Shown: in pieces, positions 33,095 to 45,125 of the stretch
How positions within the stretch are numbered: the first letter of the stretch is position 1
How the letters are laid out: each line of letters begins with the position of its first letter
Assembly (NCBI GenBank): GCA_016617785.1
Contig: JADILM010000011.1
Span: 620,001-684,000 of the forward strand
Direction: 5' to 3'
Length of the DNA: 64,000 nt
From: Sporobolomyces roseus
Lineage: Eukaryota > Basidiomycota > Microbotryomycetes > Sporidiobolales > Sporidiobolaceae
Notes under the pieces: generated by a model
Databases searched by the model: none
The model's input: the letters and a program-made list of their open reading frames with translations, nothing else
What the model was told of the DNA's origin: nothing
Program-made: the position numbers and the translations under genes

Positions 33095-36019
33095 ATGCTC
33101 CAACTCCTCCAACGATTCCCCACCTTTCGCTCACCAAGTTTCACTCGAACCTTTACCTCGACTCCTACTCAACAAGCTAGACGACGTAGAGCTGTTAGAA
33201 CACCTCATACACGTAAGAGCAGTGTAGCCTGATCCTGCCTGCCGAATGGAGCTGATCGGCTGCACAATTCTCTTACAGCTCCTCCGGTTGATCCTCCAGT
33301 TCCTCATAACGCTCCCCCAGGCTGGAACTGGCCAACCTATCGACCCGTACCCCATTTATCTTTTCTCAAAGGTTCCCACTCCCACCTCTTCCAGATCCGT
33401 ACTCGTTGGATCGCTCAACGACTCGCAGAAGGCGCTCACATTCCGAAAGAACTCCTCTTTACCCTCCTCAAAGTCCGTCGAATCCCTCCCGAGACCCTCG
33501 CGTTATGGGTCGAGATCCTCAACAAACGTGATCCAATCTTCGCGCTCGAACGATTGGGCCTCCTCGAGAGCGCGAGTGCGGCGGACGAGATTCGATCCTC
33601 GGATTCGCCGTTCGGCTCGACTGAACCTACATGTCCCGATTGGCTCTACCTCTCAATCCCCGCCATGGTCACGAACCATCAACAAGTCCTTTACCTCGCT
33701 TCACAACTCCTCTCGAATAGGTTCTCGGCACTCGACGAAAGATCGAGAAGTATCTTCCTTTCGAGGTGTATACAACATTTCATCAAAGTTCGACACTACG
33801 TCGCTTTACGGGAGACTGTCGAATTCATAGCGTTTACTCGACCTGATGGAACTGGTGGAATGGGCGAGAAGGAAAGGTCGATTTGGAGAGAAGGAAGTTT
33901 CGGGAGGATCTTGGAAGCTTTAGGGAGTGAACGGGTGAGGACTGGGAGGAAGACGAGTGCACCGAGGGAGTTGGCTCACTCCCTCAGGGATCTCGTACTC
34001 GCCACGATGAAGCAACGTCAAGTGCCCCGAACCTCCCTCGTGACCTACCTCCCACTCTTCTCGCCAGCTCTCATTCCGCAAGATCCGAGGCAAGCCATCA
34101 AAATCATGGTGGAAATGACAAGTGCTGGATTTGAACCGAAGAGGCAGGTGCTGCATCAGGTTATGAAGGTTCTCGTGAGGAAAGGTGGAATGGGAGATCG
34201 AGAAGCGGCAGACAAGATCAAGCAGGAGATCGAGCGAAGTAAAGAGGGGTCAATGGGAGAGACGGCGGGTGGAGATATCATTGAGGCTGAAGATGCGGTG
34301 CCTCTACATCTGCGAGAGGCAAAGGGGAAGAGCGTTGAAGGGAATCGAGATCGCTTGGAGGATGAGGAACTCTTCGAAGGTGCGGAAGGATCAGAAGGTA
34401 GAGCTATAGGCTCGCCCGGTACTACCCTCACCCGCTCTGCTACCTCGGACCAACCGTTAGTTATCAACAATCCTGTCGAAACCGCCGCTTCGACCATTGA
34501 AACGGCTTCGACCTCCTCATCGCAACTGCCCTCCCGGCCACCTCTGTCAACCAGACGCAAGCTTCCCTTCCGATCGAGACGTTCGATCATCATCTCTTCT
34601 TCCTCCTCGGACGATGTTTACTCCACGACTCAGATCTTTGACCGCACGATTTCCCTCGCCTACTTCGCTCAACTCCGTCATTACCTCGCTACGAGCACCG
34701 GTCGTCGAGGCCTCGGCTTCCCTGAACCACCCTTCCCCTCGAGTCCAGTCGCATGGTCAGCATTATTCCAATCGGTCGCCCACGAAACCTCTGCTGTCGA
34801 CTATCAACTCCTTATCGCACTCCTCAAGAAGCTCGACTCCCTCAACGAGCTCTCTGGCCACGCCTCTTCCCCTCCTCCTCCGACAAGCTACATCCCGCCT
34901 CGACCGACTCTTCGGCTTCGAACGATCGTCATGCACTCCCTCTTGATTCGCAACAGACCACGAGAACTCCTCACCCGTTTCCAATCCATCGAATCTCGAG
35001 GCCTCCCGATCGATGCGACCGTACTTGACCTCCTCGTTCGAGCTATGTGTCAACTCGATATGGACAAGAAAGCACTTCGCAACCTCCTTCATTACGAACA
35101 TCTCCCTTCTCTTCACGACCCCTCCTCACTCGTCTCACTCCGATCAGCTCCTAGTCCCCTCACTCCTCGTCGACCCCATTCAGTTCGTCTCGATATCGTA
35201 CCTTTCAACACACTCCTCTCACACTACAACCAAGTATCGAAGTACCAAAACGTCTACACCTTGTTCAAGTCACTCGAGGCGAAGCACGAAGTGAGACCGG
35301 ATATCGCCACGATCAGTATCTTGCTCGACTCTGCGAGGTACGCGAGTACAGCTGCTGGACGAGGATGGGGATTAGAACTGGAGGAAATGGGAGCTGGACC
35401 AATGTTGGGAAATCGAAGCAGATCGGAGAAATCTCTCAAGCGAGGGATCGATCAAAGTGTAGTCGATGATAAATGGGATGGGATTGCAGCAGCGAAGAGA
35501 ATGGAGAAACTGGTTTGGGAGGAAATCTTTGGAGGGAATTGGCAAGAGGTGGAGTTGGAGAACCCGCTCGAAGGCAGAGGAGGAGTCAGTGGATGGTTGA
35601 GCAATCGCTTCTCGAGTAATCGATCGGGTTCAACATCGTTTGCAGAAAGGGTCGAACCTCCTCCAAATTGGCGACCTTTCGTTTCGACTCTCTCACCACT
35701 CCCACCCCTCTACCCCGACATCTACCCTACCGATCCATTCCTACGATCGCTCATCCTTATCACCGGCGTACACTCATCCATCCCTCTTATCGGCAGAATC
35801 CTCGCTTGGGCTCGATACTCGAATGTTCAACCTTCTCGCTACACCCTCTGTCTCGCCCTGTTGTACATTGAAGGGGATGCGGGGATCAAGAAGGATAGGA
35901 TCGATAAACTGAGGAAATGGTTGGAAGCTTGGTTAGGAGAGGGGTCGGTACCGGATCAAGAGGAAATCGCTTGGATGAGGAGAGGAGGACGAGTCAAGGG
36001 GACGCCTGAAGTACGATAG
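33095..36019 (+). CDS. Mitochondrial PPR-type (RNA-binding) protein
   Basis: Exons 33095-33212 and 33279-36019 give 952 residues. The N-terminus (MLQLLQRFPTFRSPSFTRTF then QQARRRRAV) is basic and acid-free, a good mitochondrial presequence. The body is alpha-helical, with PPR-like 35-residue units, for example VPFNTLLSHYNQVSKYQNVY..LFKSLEA..VRPDIATISILLDSA and PRQAIKIMVEMTSAGFEPKR. A long disordered insert lies around residues 360-480. Fungal proteins of this kind handle mitochondrial mRNA or ribosome assembly; the exact target cannot be named. A second ATG at 33084 is out of frame. Confidence 0.75.
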
Positions 36020-36252
36020 TATCGTGTCATATCATATTGTTGTAGTAAAGATACTTTTCTGACCGTCCACTCTCATAGTGAAGCTGTGATGAAACAGACG
36101 AGAGAAAGTTTCGAATTCAAAGCACAAATTATCGATATCGATGCGCAAGCACAAACAAGCACGTTCTTTACTTTATTTCCATCCACTTCGATGACCATCT
36201 TTCCCGAACGCCTTCCTGTGAACCGTCGTCTCTCCACCTTATCTCGAATCTC

Positions 36253-37691
36253 TCACTCCAAACTCAATCTAAACCAGTTCTTCTCTGGTATGTCGGTCTT
36301 GACGAGCTTGAGGTTCTGAGGATCGAGATCGTCGATAGGAATGTGAGGGAATCGAGGGGAGCCGTCGTCACTAGTAAGACCGTCGAGAGTTTTGAGCTGG
36401 AGGCATCGAAGGGCGGAACGATTGGCTTCTTCAAGCTCGTAATCGTGCTCATCTTCGAAGACGCCAGGTAAGTCCAAATTCAAATTGACCTCGTTTTCCT
36501 TACATATTCCTAGAAGCTCCTGAGCGTCATCCTTCGTGAATTCGGGAAGGAAAACCGGTTTGATCCAACCGTCCTCTCTCATCCCTAGGTAAGATCCATA
36601 GCCACCATCACCGTCCGACGCGGTGCGACGTCCAACTTGACCTTCAAAGCACTCGAACTCGAGGTGTCGGAGGGTCGGAAGTCGAGTTGGACCTTGGAGA
36701 AGGGAGAAGAACTCTGTCGCTCTGATATTCCAATGCGACTCGGGACCTAGGCGAAGCGAGGTGAGAAGCGGTAGTTGGCGGAGGTAGGAAGGGAGGGATC
36801 GGCTAACAGTGCCTTCGCCGAGACTCAGATGAACGAGATTTGAGAAATGGGGAAGGAGGTCGTCGCACGCGATGTCGACTCCGTCGGCGAGTGCTGGAGA
36901 GTCGAGCTCGAGGGAAGTCAGGCGGGCGGCAAAGGAGGTCATAATCGAGAGGAGTGCCCGATAGTCTGGGTACCACGGGTCGAAGAGTCGAAGCGAGGTG
37001 ATATTGGGGCAAGAATCGATAATGTTGATCAGACTCGGCCTCCAAAGAAGCTCGTCCAGATCGTCCTCCTCATCAACATGACGGACTAAGCTGAGCTTCT
37101 TCAGCGAACCGAATCGGGGTAAAGGCAAAGGTCGAGGGACAACATCGATAGAATGAAAATTGATCTCGAGGGTAGAAAGGTTGAGATTGGCGAGGAAAGT
37201 GATGGCTGAGATGTCGGGTGTTTGGCACTCGTAGGAGAGGTACTTGAGGGGAGGAAGAACGAAATCGGAGGAGGAGTTTTGGAGTGAGTGAATGTAGCCA
37301 GTTTTGAGAGAAGTGAGACGAGGAAACGGCTTCACGTTCTCCTCGAATTGACCTTGGTCTGCGAAGGAGTATACTGCTGAAGTATCGAGGGATTCGATGA
37401 GCTCGCCGATTTCAGGAGAGTGCTTGATAGTTCTGCGAAGTTTCGTCCAGGAAGAGCGAGAGGAGATTCGAATTTGACGATAAAGGCTTCGACGGAAGTA
37501 AGGAAGAAGGTGTTTCGAGAGTGGTTCGAGGAGTAGCTTGTTTGAGTCGTAGGCTAGGTCGAAGATATAGAGGAGGAGTTCGGGAGGAAGGGAAGAAAGA
37601 CGATCAATCTGAGGAGTGACGAGATCAGCTCTGGAGGTATTTGAAGATAGTGTAGACTCACCTTGGCATTACTGTGAGGCTCTGTATCCAT
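36253..37691 (-). CDS. F-box/LRR-like protein, family member C
   Basis: Exons 37691-37662 and 37608-36253 give 461 residues, the same exon lengths as copy B on the opposite strand 22 kb away. Exon 1 encodes MDTEPHSNAK. Exon 2 begins IDRLSSLPPELLLYIFDLAY, then PLSKHLLPYFRRSLYRQIR, then LRR-like units, and ends NLKLVKTDIPEKNWFRLSLE. Divergence from B is concentrated in the first third, while the last 200 nt are nearly identical. This is best explained by recent inverted duplication or gene conversion. An SCF substrate-receptor role is inferred from layout. Confidence 0.82.
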
Positions 37692-38179
37692 CTTCGCGTT
37701 GATCTGAGTACGGGGAGAGGGGAACGAGGAAAGATCAAGAGTTGGATGAGGGGTGATCCGAGTCTGCGGCTGTTCACGAGTGCTAGGTAGTATCCTGACA
37801 GCGATGTGTCTCTCTGGCTGAAGCGTGGATAGCGTTTCTTGAGCTATTTTGTTGGAAAAGTGATTGGTTCTTCAGCAAGATTTTGGAATCTTTCGTTTCG
37901 CAAGTCAAAGCAGTTCATTTTCGAGTCTCACTTCTGCTCGATCAAAGTAGCGGCGACAGCAATGAGACGCAAGGATGTACAGAAGCTAAAGTACAAAGAG
38001 TAAGGCAGAACATATCGAAAGGAAAGCATTTCGTTTCAACAGATTCATCCCAATTCCTTCGCTACTTGCTGTTCACCTCCTTCTCCCGCCTCTTCATTCC
38101 ATCGACCTTCCAGTGGCACGCAACAGCCCTCAATGTATCCCGACTCCGCTCCTGCGGTTCCTCTCCTTTCGGTTTCTCG
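37692..38179. other. Spacer between F-box genes C and D
   Basis: About 490 nt with the C promoter and D 3' flank. Parts resemble the other family spacers (GACAGCAATGAGACGCAAGG is similar to the segment near 39900). No gene. Confidence 0.5.
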
Positions 38180-39630
38180 TCACTCCAAACTCAATCTGAA
38201 CCAATTCTTCTCTGGTAAGTCGGTCTTGACGAGCTTCAGGTTTTGGAGGTCGAGATTGTCGATAGGAACGTGTGAGTAGCGAGAAGAACCGTCGGCTAGC
38301 TTGATGTCGTCGAGAGATTTGAGCTGAAGGCAACGAAGAACAGCACGATTCGCTTTTTCTAGGTTGTAATCCTCCTTGATTTGAGGCGCGCTTGTAGGAT
38401 CTCCCGCCAACTCGATTCCGCTGGCCTGACAGGCTCGTAGAATCGCCCAGGGGTCGAGCTCATCAAGGGCCCTCTCGTCAAATCTCGGTCTTTCCCATCC
38501 GTCCGCTTTCATTCCTGTAGTCACGCCTTCTTCAACCTCATCGCCAACTTCCACACGATTGCCAACCTTGCCACCAAAGCAGTCCAAAGTAAGGGACTGT
38601 AGAGCAGGAAGTCGAGTAGGACCTTCGAGTAAAGACAAGAAGCTGGTGGGCTCGAAGTACAAATGGGTGTCGGGGCCTAATCGAAGTGAAGAGAGCTGAG
38701 GAAGTTGACGGAGGTAGGAGGGGAGAGATTCGCTGATTGTGCCGTCGCCAAGACTGAGGTGAACGAGATTCGAGAACTGGGGAAGGAGGTCGTCGCACGT
38801 AATGTCGAATGATTCGGCTAAGAGTGGGCTGTCGAGTTCGAGTGAGGTGATCTGATGTGCTAGGTGCAAGATTGTAGAGAGGAAGGCGCGGTAGTTAGGA
38901 AAGGTGGGATCGAAGAGACGGAGAGAAGTGATTTTTGGACAACAATCGACGATGTTGACGAGAGTCGAATTCCAGACGTCTCCAGCCGACCAGTCCTTGG
39001 TATCGGCCTCGAAAGTGAGACCTACGGTGTGGACTGTCGGTAGGCAGGCAACCGATGAATGGAACGAGGGCTCGGTCGAACGAAACTTGATGTCGAGAGT
39101 GCGAAGCTGATGCTGGGCGAGGAATTCGAGATCTTCAGTTGAGATCGATTCACATGTATAACACAAATGCTCGAGAGTCGGAATAGAGGGGCCTCTGATC
39201 GTGTCTTGCAGTGGTCGAACATTGCCGAGTTTCGCGGAAACGAGTCGAGGGAAAGGTCTAATGAGTTTGTTAAAGTCGCCCTGAATATCGCACAGTTCGC
39301 CATTGCTGAAGGCAGCAGAAGTGTCTAGACTATCAACGAGGGTGCCGAATGAGGGAACGGATTCGACGGTTCTGAGGAGTTTCTTGAAAGACGAGAGAGA
39401 ACCGATTCGAATTTGACGGTAGAGGTTTCGACGAAAGTAGGGAAGAAGGCGTCTCGAAAGAGGTTCTAGGAGTACTCGATGTGGATCGTAGGCTAGGTCG
39501 AAGATGGAGAGGAGGAGTTCGGGAGGAAGTGAGGAAAGACGATCAATCTGAGGAGTGACGGCATTAGCTCTACAAAGCGTAGAGAGTATGATAGACTCAC
39601 CTTGGTACTACTATGACGCTCTGTAGCCAT
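38180..39630 (-). CDS. F-box/LRR-like protein, family member D
   Basis: Exons 39630-39601 and 39547-38180 give 465 residues. Exon 1 encodes MATERHSSTK. Exon 2 begins IDRLSSLPPELLLSIFDLAY and PLSRRLLPYFRRNLYRQIR. LRR-like units include KITSLRLFDPTFPNY, NLVHLSLGDGTISESL and QLSSLRLGPDT. It ends NLKLVKTDLPEKNWFRLSLE. It belongs with B and C by its C-terminal half, but its spacer mirrors the one before B. No frame damage is seen. Confidence 0.82.
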
Positions 39631-40115
39631 CTTCGAGTCGATCTGAGTGAGTTGAGAGAAGTGGGAGACAAGGAAAGATGAAGAGTTGGGAGGGGTGAAT
39701 CGGCACTGCTGCTGTTGGTGAGCGCTAGTGAGTCTGCTGGGGTTGAGCAGTAGCTCTGGCAGTTGTGCAGATAGATATCTCGCGTTGATGAGTTGAGAAG
39801 TGGTTGGTTCGTGTTTGAGAATTGTCGAATCTCTCGTTTCGCAACTGTAGCACTTTATCTTCCCTCAAATCTGGTCGATCGAAGCAGTATCGATATCAAT
39901 CAGACGCAAAGAGCAGAAGGAGCGAAGAGAACAACGAGAAAGACTGAACAAATTGAGAGTAAAGCCATTTCGTTTCAAACAAGAACAAATCGATCCCTGC
40001 ACTAGCACTCCCTCGAGTCTCCTGTCGCTTCTACGACTACACCTCGCTCCGACATCGCCGGGTCTCCACCCATCCCCTCAAGCTCCTTCAAATCCCTCAC
40101 TTCCCAACCTCCTCC
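39631..40115. repeat. Spacer D-E, inverted copy of spacer A-B
   Basis: Reverse-complement counterpart of about 13040-13336, holding the D promoter and leader and the 3' flank of E. No gene. Confidence 0.7.
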
Positions 40116-41557
40116 TCATTCCAAACTCAATGCGAACCAATCCTCTTCAGGCAGATCGATCTTGACGAGTTTGAGATTGTTCGGATCGAGCTTATCGAAA
40201 TCGAGAGCTGGATAGCGATTGCGACGTCCATTACTCGGCTCGATGAGGCCCTTGAGAGACTTTGTCCTGAACGCATGATAAATGTTCTCATTCGCTTCCT
40301 CGAGATAGAAGGAATCCAATACGTCGATCGCTTCCAACGTTGATCCAGTGATCTCGACGCCGTTCTCGGGGTCCTACCGCCCTAAGGGTCCGAGTATCGT
40401 CCTCTTCGAACGTCTGATTGAATCCGGGCGGCCCCCAAGTCCGTGACCAATCGCCTGATGTTGGAACTAGATCGTGGCCTAAACGTTTCCCTTTCCAACC
40501 TGAAGGGATGCAGTCGAGGACGAGTGATTCGAGATTGACGAGTTTCAAAGGTCCTTGAACTAACGACAAGATGTCGTTTGAAGTGATTCCGGGGTCGTGA
40601 GTCCAAGGGCCGAGATAGAGTGAAGATAGGTGGGGAAGTTGTCGGAGGTGAGAAGGTAGGGATGAACTGACAGTGCCGTGGTCGAGGTGAAGGTTTCGTA
40701 AATTTTTGAAGAGGGGGAGGACGTGATCGCAGGGTATACCTGAAGGACTATCGAGATCGAATGGTGCGTGAAGTTCGAGTGAAGTGAGGGTGTTTGAGAG
40801 ATGTGTGAATCGGGAAAGGAAACGTCGATAATCTGGATTGACTACGTCGAAGAGTCGAAGCGAAGTGAGGTTTGGGCACAATTCGACAAATTTCGAGAGG
40901 TTCTTGTTCCAGATCTTTGGAGGATAGGGTCGTTCGTCGTCGTCCGTGTGTCGAAGGATGAGGCTCTCCAACAACTTGAGCTCTTTTGGTCGATGTCGAA
41001 GAGTATCGTCGCTTGGGGCTCCCGTGAAGCCTATGTCGAGAGTTTTGAGTGGGAATCGAGAGAGTAAGTCGTACGCTGCGATCCGGACATACGAAGGTTC
41101 GTATTGGAGATGCTCGATAGGCGGAACTGGACCATCGATAGAGTCACGAGCTGGTCCATAGCCCAAAATGAGCGTTTTGAGGCGAGGGAACGCTTTGACT
41201 ATCTCCTCAAAGTTACCGGGGTAGGAACTCCAGTAGATGCCTGAAGTATCGAGATGCTCTACGAGTCTGGCGAGTCTGGGGGAAGTCTTGACGGTTTCGA
41301 GGAGTTTCGAATAAGCGAGTCGACCTCGAGGACGGATTCGATGATAGAGGTTTCGTTGGATGTGAGGGAGTAGTCGTCTTGAGAGTGGGTTGACTAGCAA
41401 GTTGTCGGAATCGTAGGCTAGGTCGAAAATGGTGAGGAGGAGTTCAGGAGGAAGGGAGGAAAGACGATCGATCTGTAGAATGACCTGATCCTTTCAGCAC
41501 GACTTTGTATGAAGCTGAGGCGAATAATCCACCTACCTTGACTCGTCGATTATCCAT
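40116..41557 (-). pseudogene. F-box/LRR-like protein, family member E, frameshifted
   Basis: Exons 41557-41537 and 41472-40116. Exon 1 encodes MDNRRVK. Exon 2 begins IDRLSSLPPELLLTIFDLAY and PLSRRLLPHIQRNLYHRIR. Exon 2 is 1357 nt, one more than the 1356 nt of B and C. The reading frame is lost near 40370-40380 (around GGCGGTAGGACCCC on the minus strand). The original frame then runs to a stop at 40288, giving about 401 residues. The +1 frame continues as family sequence to NLKLVKIDLPEEDWFALSLE. So the copy is a recent pseudogene, encodes a shortened protein without the conserved tail, or carries an assembly error. Closest relative is A. Confidence 0.65.
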
Positions 41558-41834
41558 CTCGGTCATTCAAAGTGAGGGAGTAACTGATTTGAGCCGGGAA
41601 ATGAGATGAGGAGAAAGAGCGAAGAAGTTGTTGGAAGAGCGGGAGGTTGGTTGGTGTGGGATCGCCCAATATCGCAGTATGGACCTTTGTGCTTTGCTAG
41701 TAGGTATGATATATTCGACTGAGTTGTCAGAAGGAGTAGGGGACGAACGTTGTCTCCTTTTACATCATCATCCCCCCCCACTCTTTCTCTGTTTCATGAC
41801 CACCTGAACTCGACCCCTCACAACAATAGAGCGA

Positions 41835-44368
41835 ATGACCTCTTCGTCCCCCTCTACCCCTCGTCGTACTCCTCAAACTTATGAATCTTTCAACGATCTC
41901 TTCTCACAACAATCCCCTTCCTCTTCTCCTCTCTCTCAATCAAAACGATCTATCTTAGGTGGATCTCCTACATTGTTCAAATCACATAATAGACAAGTCA
42001 GTCAAGTTGAATCATTGAGCGGAAACGACGAAGATGGACAAGTTGAACGATCACCACGAGGAGAGGGAAAGGACAAGAAATTGACTACGTGGGATCTCGT
42101 CAACTTGACAGTTGGATTAGCCGGTGCTCAATTAACTTGGACAGTAGAAATGGCGTCAGTAACCACCTCACTCACTCATTCAACTTTTGAAACCTGAATT
42201 TTGACTGATTTGATGAGTGGAGGATTTGTTAGGTATGGGACACCTTATTTGTTGGAATTGGGATTGACGAAACAAGGTACTTCATTAGTTTGGATGGCAG
42301 GACCTTTGTCGGGGTTATTGATTCAACCTCTCGTCGGTCCGTCCTCTCTCTCTCTCTCTCTCTTTCCCTCTTCCCTTCCTCTCCTTTCGCTCACACTCAC
42401 TGTCGAATCAGGTGCTTTATCCGACGCATCAACCTCAAAGTACAGGAGAAGGTTCTACATAGCTTTATCAGCTCTCTTGATTCTCGTTTCAACCTTGGTA
42501 GTAGCTTTCGCAAGGGAGATTGCATCGGTCGTTTGCTCGTTGGGTGGAATAGGGGATTGGGATCCTGAAAGACAAGAATCTGAAAAGACTGTAGCGATTT
42601 GGATTGGAGTCTTAGGGTTTTATATACTTGATTTCAGTTTGAATGGGTTACAAGCTACTATGAGGGTAAGTCTCTTCTCTCTCTTTCTTCGAAGAATGGT
42701 AGCTGATGAGATAGAGAAGGGTTAGGCATTAGTATTGGATATAGTACCTAGTCCACAACAAAACGCAGGCAACGCATGGTTAGGACGTCAAACTCACATC
42801 GCAAACATTTTCGGTTACCTCTGTGGTTTCTTCGATCTCGGTTCGATCTCGGCATTGAAATGGATCGGAGGAGGTCAGTTTAGGAGGTTGGGAGTGATTA
42901 GTTGTCTCGTCATGAGCGTGACGGTGATTGTTACTTGCGTTACTCAGGAAGAGGAGAAGAGGGCGGAAGATGAAGAGGAGGAAGGGAGTGCCGTCAAGAG
43001 GTTGTGGAGTGATATCAAGGAGAGTATAAGGGATTTGCCGATTGAAGTGAGAAGGGTTTGTTACGTTCAATTCTTCGCTTGGACTGCTTGGTTCCCTTTT
43101 CTCTTTTATGCGTGAGTCGCTTATCTTCCACTCATCGAATTGAAAGTTGCTGAATGGGAGGAAACGGTGTTTCACAGGACTACCTACGTTGCTGAAGAGC
43201 TTTACGCCTCGATACCACGCAACAAACCACTTCCCTCAGCGGACGACGCAACTCGAGCCGGTTCACTCGCCCTCCTCATCTACGCCATCGTTTCCCTCAC
43301 AGTCGGCACCTTCCTTCCCTACCTCACGACGCTAGGTGACAGACCCTTCATTCAACAACGCCTTTCATTCTCAACGAAATCTGGAAGAACGACAAGATGG
43401 ATCTTGAGTTTGATCACTCCCAAGAATTGTTGGACTTTTGGATTGTGGAGTTATGTAGTGGGTTGCGTGGGGACTTTCTTCGTCACGGGTCCGCGAGGAG
43501 CGACGGTATTCGTTGCGTTTCAGGGAATAGCGTGGGCCGTCACTTGCTGGGTGAGTTCGAAGTCTTCTCTCAGGTGCTCCTCATGGTTCTGAACTGAGGA
43601 CGTCTCTACTTGCAGGTCCCATTCTCCCTTGTCATGGAGTACATCAGAGAAGATGAAATCCCATCTTCCGTTCCCGCTCAATCCTCCACCTCAACTCCGA
43701 CTCATTCCCCAACTCCCCATTCTCCCGCCCCTTTCCTTCGTCACCAACCATTTCGAGCCTCGAACCGTCAACAATCCTTCATCTCGCCTTACTCGCTCGA
43801 ATCCCCTTCCTCACCTCGATTCCCCTCCATCTCCCGCTCCAACCCTCCTCCTCCACACCACGAACGTTCCCCTCTCCTCCAACGCCAAGATTCGACTCGA
43901 TCCGCAAGGAGTTCACGAAGTTTCGCCAAACCCAACGAACACTCTCCACCACGAGGAGGAATCGTATTAGGGATCCACAACCTCTCGATCGTAGCCCCTC
44001 AATTCCTAGTCGCGATAGTATCAGCGATCATCTTCAAAATCACTTCCTCTTCTTCTGGTGAAGACGCATTTCGGAGTTTGACGAGAGGATTAGTCGGGTT
44101 GATCAAGGAGTTGCCACCACCGGATGAGGATCCGTTGAGGAGTGAGAATGATGTGGTTTGGGTATTGAGGTTTGGAGGGTTGGCGGCGATTGGGGGAGCG
44201 GTCGCTAGTAGATGGATTATACCGCCTAGGAGTGAGAGGGAGTATGTTAAGAGAGTCTTGTACGGTCATCAGGCTGATCTTGGAGACGAAGAGGTGGGTG
44301 AGAATGGACGAGCAGATGAGGAGGACGAGGAAGGGGAACGACGAAGAGGGACAGAAGAATATCCTTGA
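41835..44368 (+). CDS. SLC45/Sut1-type sugar:H+ symporter
   Basis: Exons 41835-42154, 42233-42336, 42412-42665, 42726-43111, 43178-43550 and 43616-44368 give 729 residues. After a 90-residue Ser-rich cytosolic leader, TM1-2 carry WTVEMAYGTPYLLELGL and AGPLSGLLIQPLVGALSD, the signature of the SLC45/sucrose-transporter branch. KYRRRFYI, FYILDFSLNGLQATMRAL and AWTAWFPFLFYATTYVAEEL follow. Family knowledge points to proton-coupled uptake of sucrose, maltose or glucose. A long disordered cytosolic loop (about residues 485-610) lies before the last TM segments. Codons in the first half are T/A-richer than in neighbouring genes. The second intron contains a (TC)n run. Confidence 0.88.
42343..42363 (+). 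repeat. (TC)n microsatellite in intron 2 of the SLC45-like gene
   Basis: About ten TC units in the pyrimidine tract just after the donor GTCCGT. Confidence 0.8.
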
Positions 44369-45125
44369 TTTCCGTTTCGAATATCGATACCTTTGATGCT
44401 GTTTCGTTGATTTCTCTCATGTTGTAACACAACGGGTGGAAAATCGCTGAAAATTGCGCGCGGGAGGGAGCCCCTATTTTTGCCTTGATTTTCTTAAACT
44501 CTCACATCTCCTGTGTCAGATCTTCTGGACTGAAACAAGCTGCAAGGGCACTATCAGCTCTTATTGCATACATACAGTGAGTCTGATAGTCAACGAGAAC
44601 GGAGGGGATGAGAAAGAGCTATTTAAAGAAAAGTAGCTTTTCCAAACAGCGGCTGATGGCCTTATAAAGCGAGAAACAGGATATGCAGGTAATTCGGGAT
44701 GCTATCGTAAGCCTCTGTGGGCTCACGCTGAGGTGAGAGAGGAGTTATGGCCGAAGAAGGGTAACAAGCCTGAGAGAGTGAAGTCAGGAGAAGTAGAAGC
44801 GCTACCCTCTCCTTCTTTCGACAGGCAGCCTAATGAGACTTGTAGCATTCCATAGAGAGTCTCCGAACGAATACAGACTTATGAGAAGGCGAGATACGAG
44901 GAGAAGAAGAAAATTATCAGGGGCAGCCTCCCGGTCAGATTTTCAAAAAATGGCCACCCGTTGTTGTAACATTCTCATTCAACGCATTCCGCAGCTCTTG
45001 TCGCTTTGCAACCGTACTCTCTCTATCTCTCCTCGCACAGTCCGACCTCCAGAGCGCGAGAGAGAGTAAAAAAACTCGAGTTGTCGTTTTTTGCATTCTT
45101 CTTTCGCTTGTCTACAATCAAACAT
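44369..45125. other. Convergent 3' flanks SLC45-like / RPN9
   Basis: About 760 nt with no supported open frame, and AT-rich short runs. Larger than needed for two 3' ends, but I see nothing specific. Confidence 0.4.
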
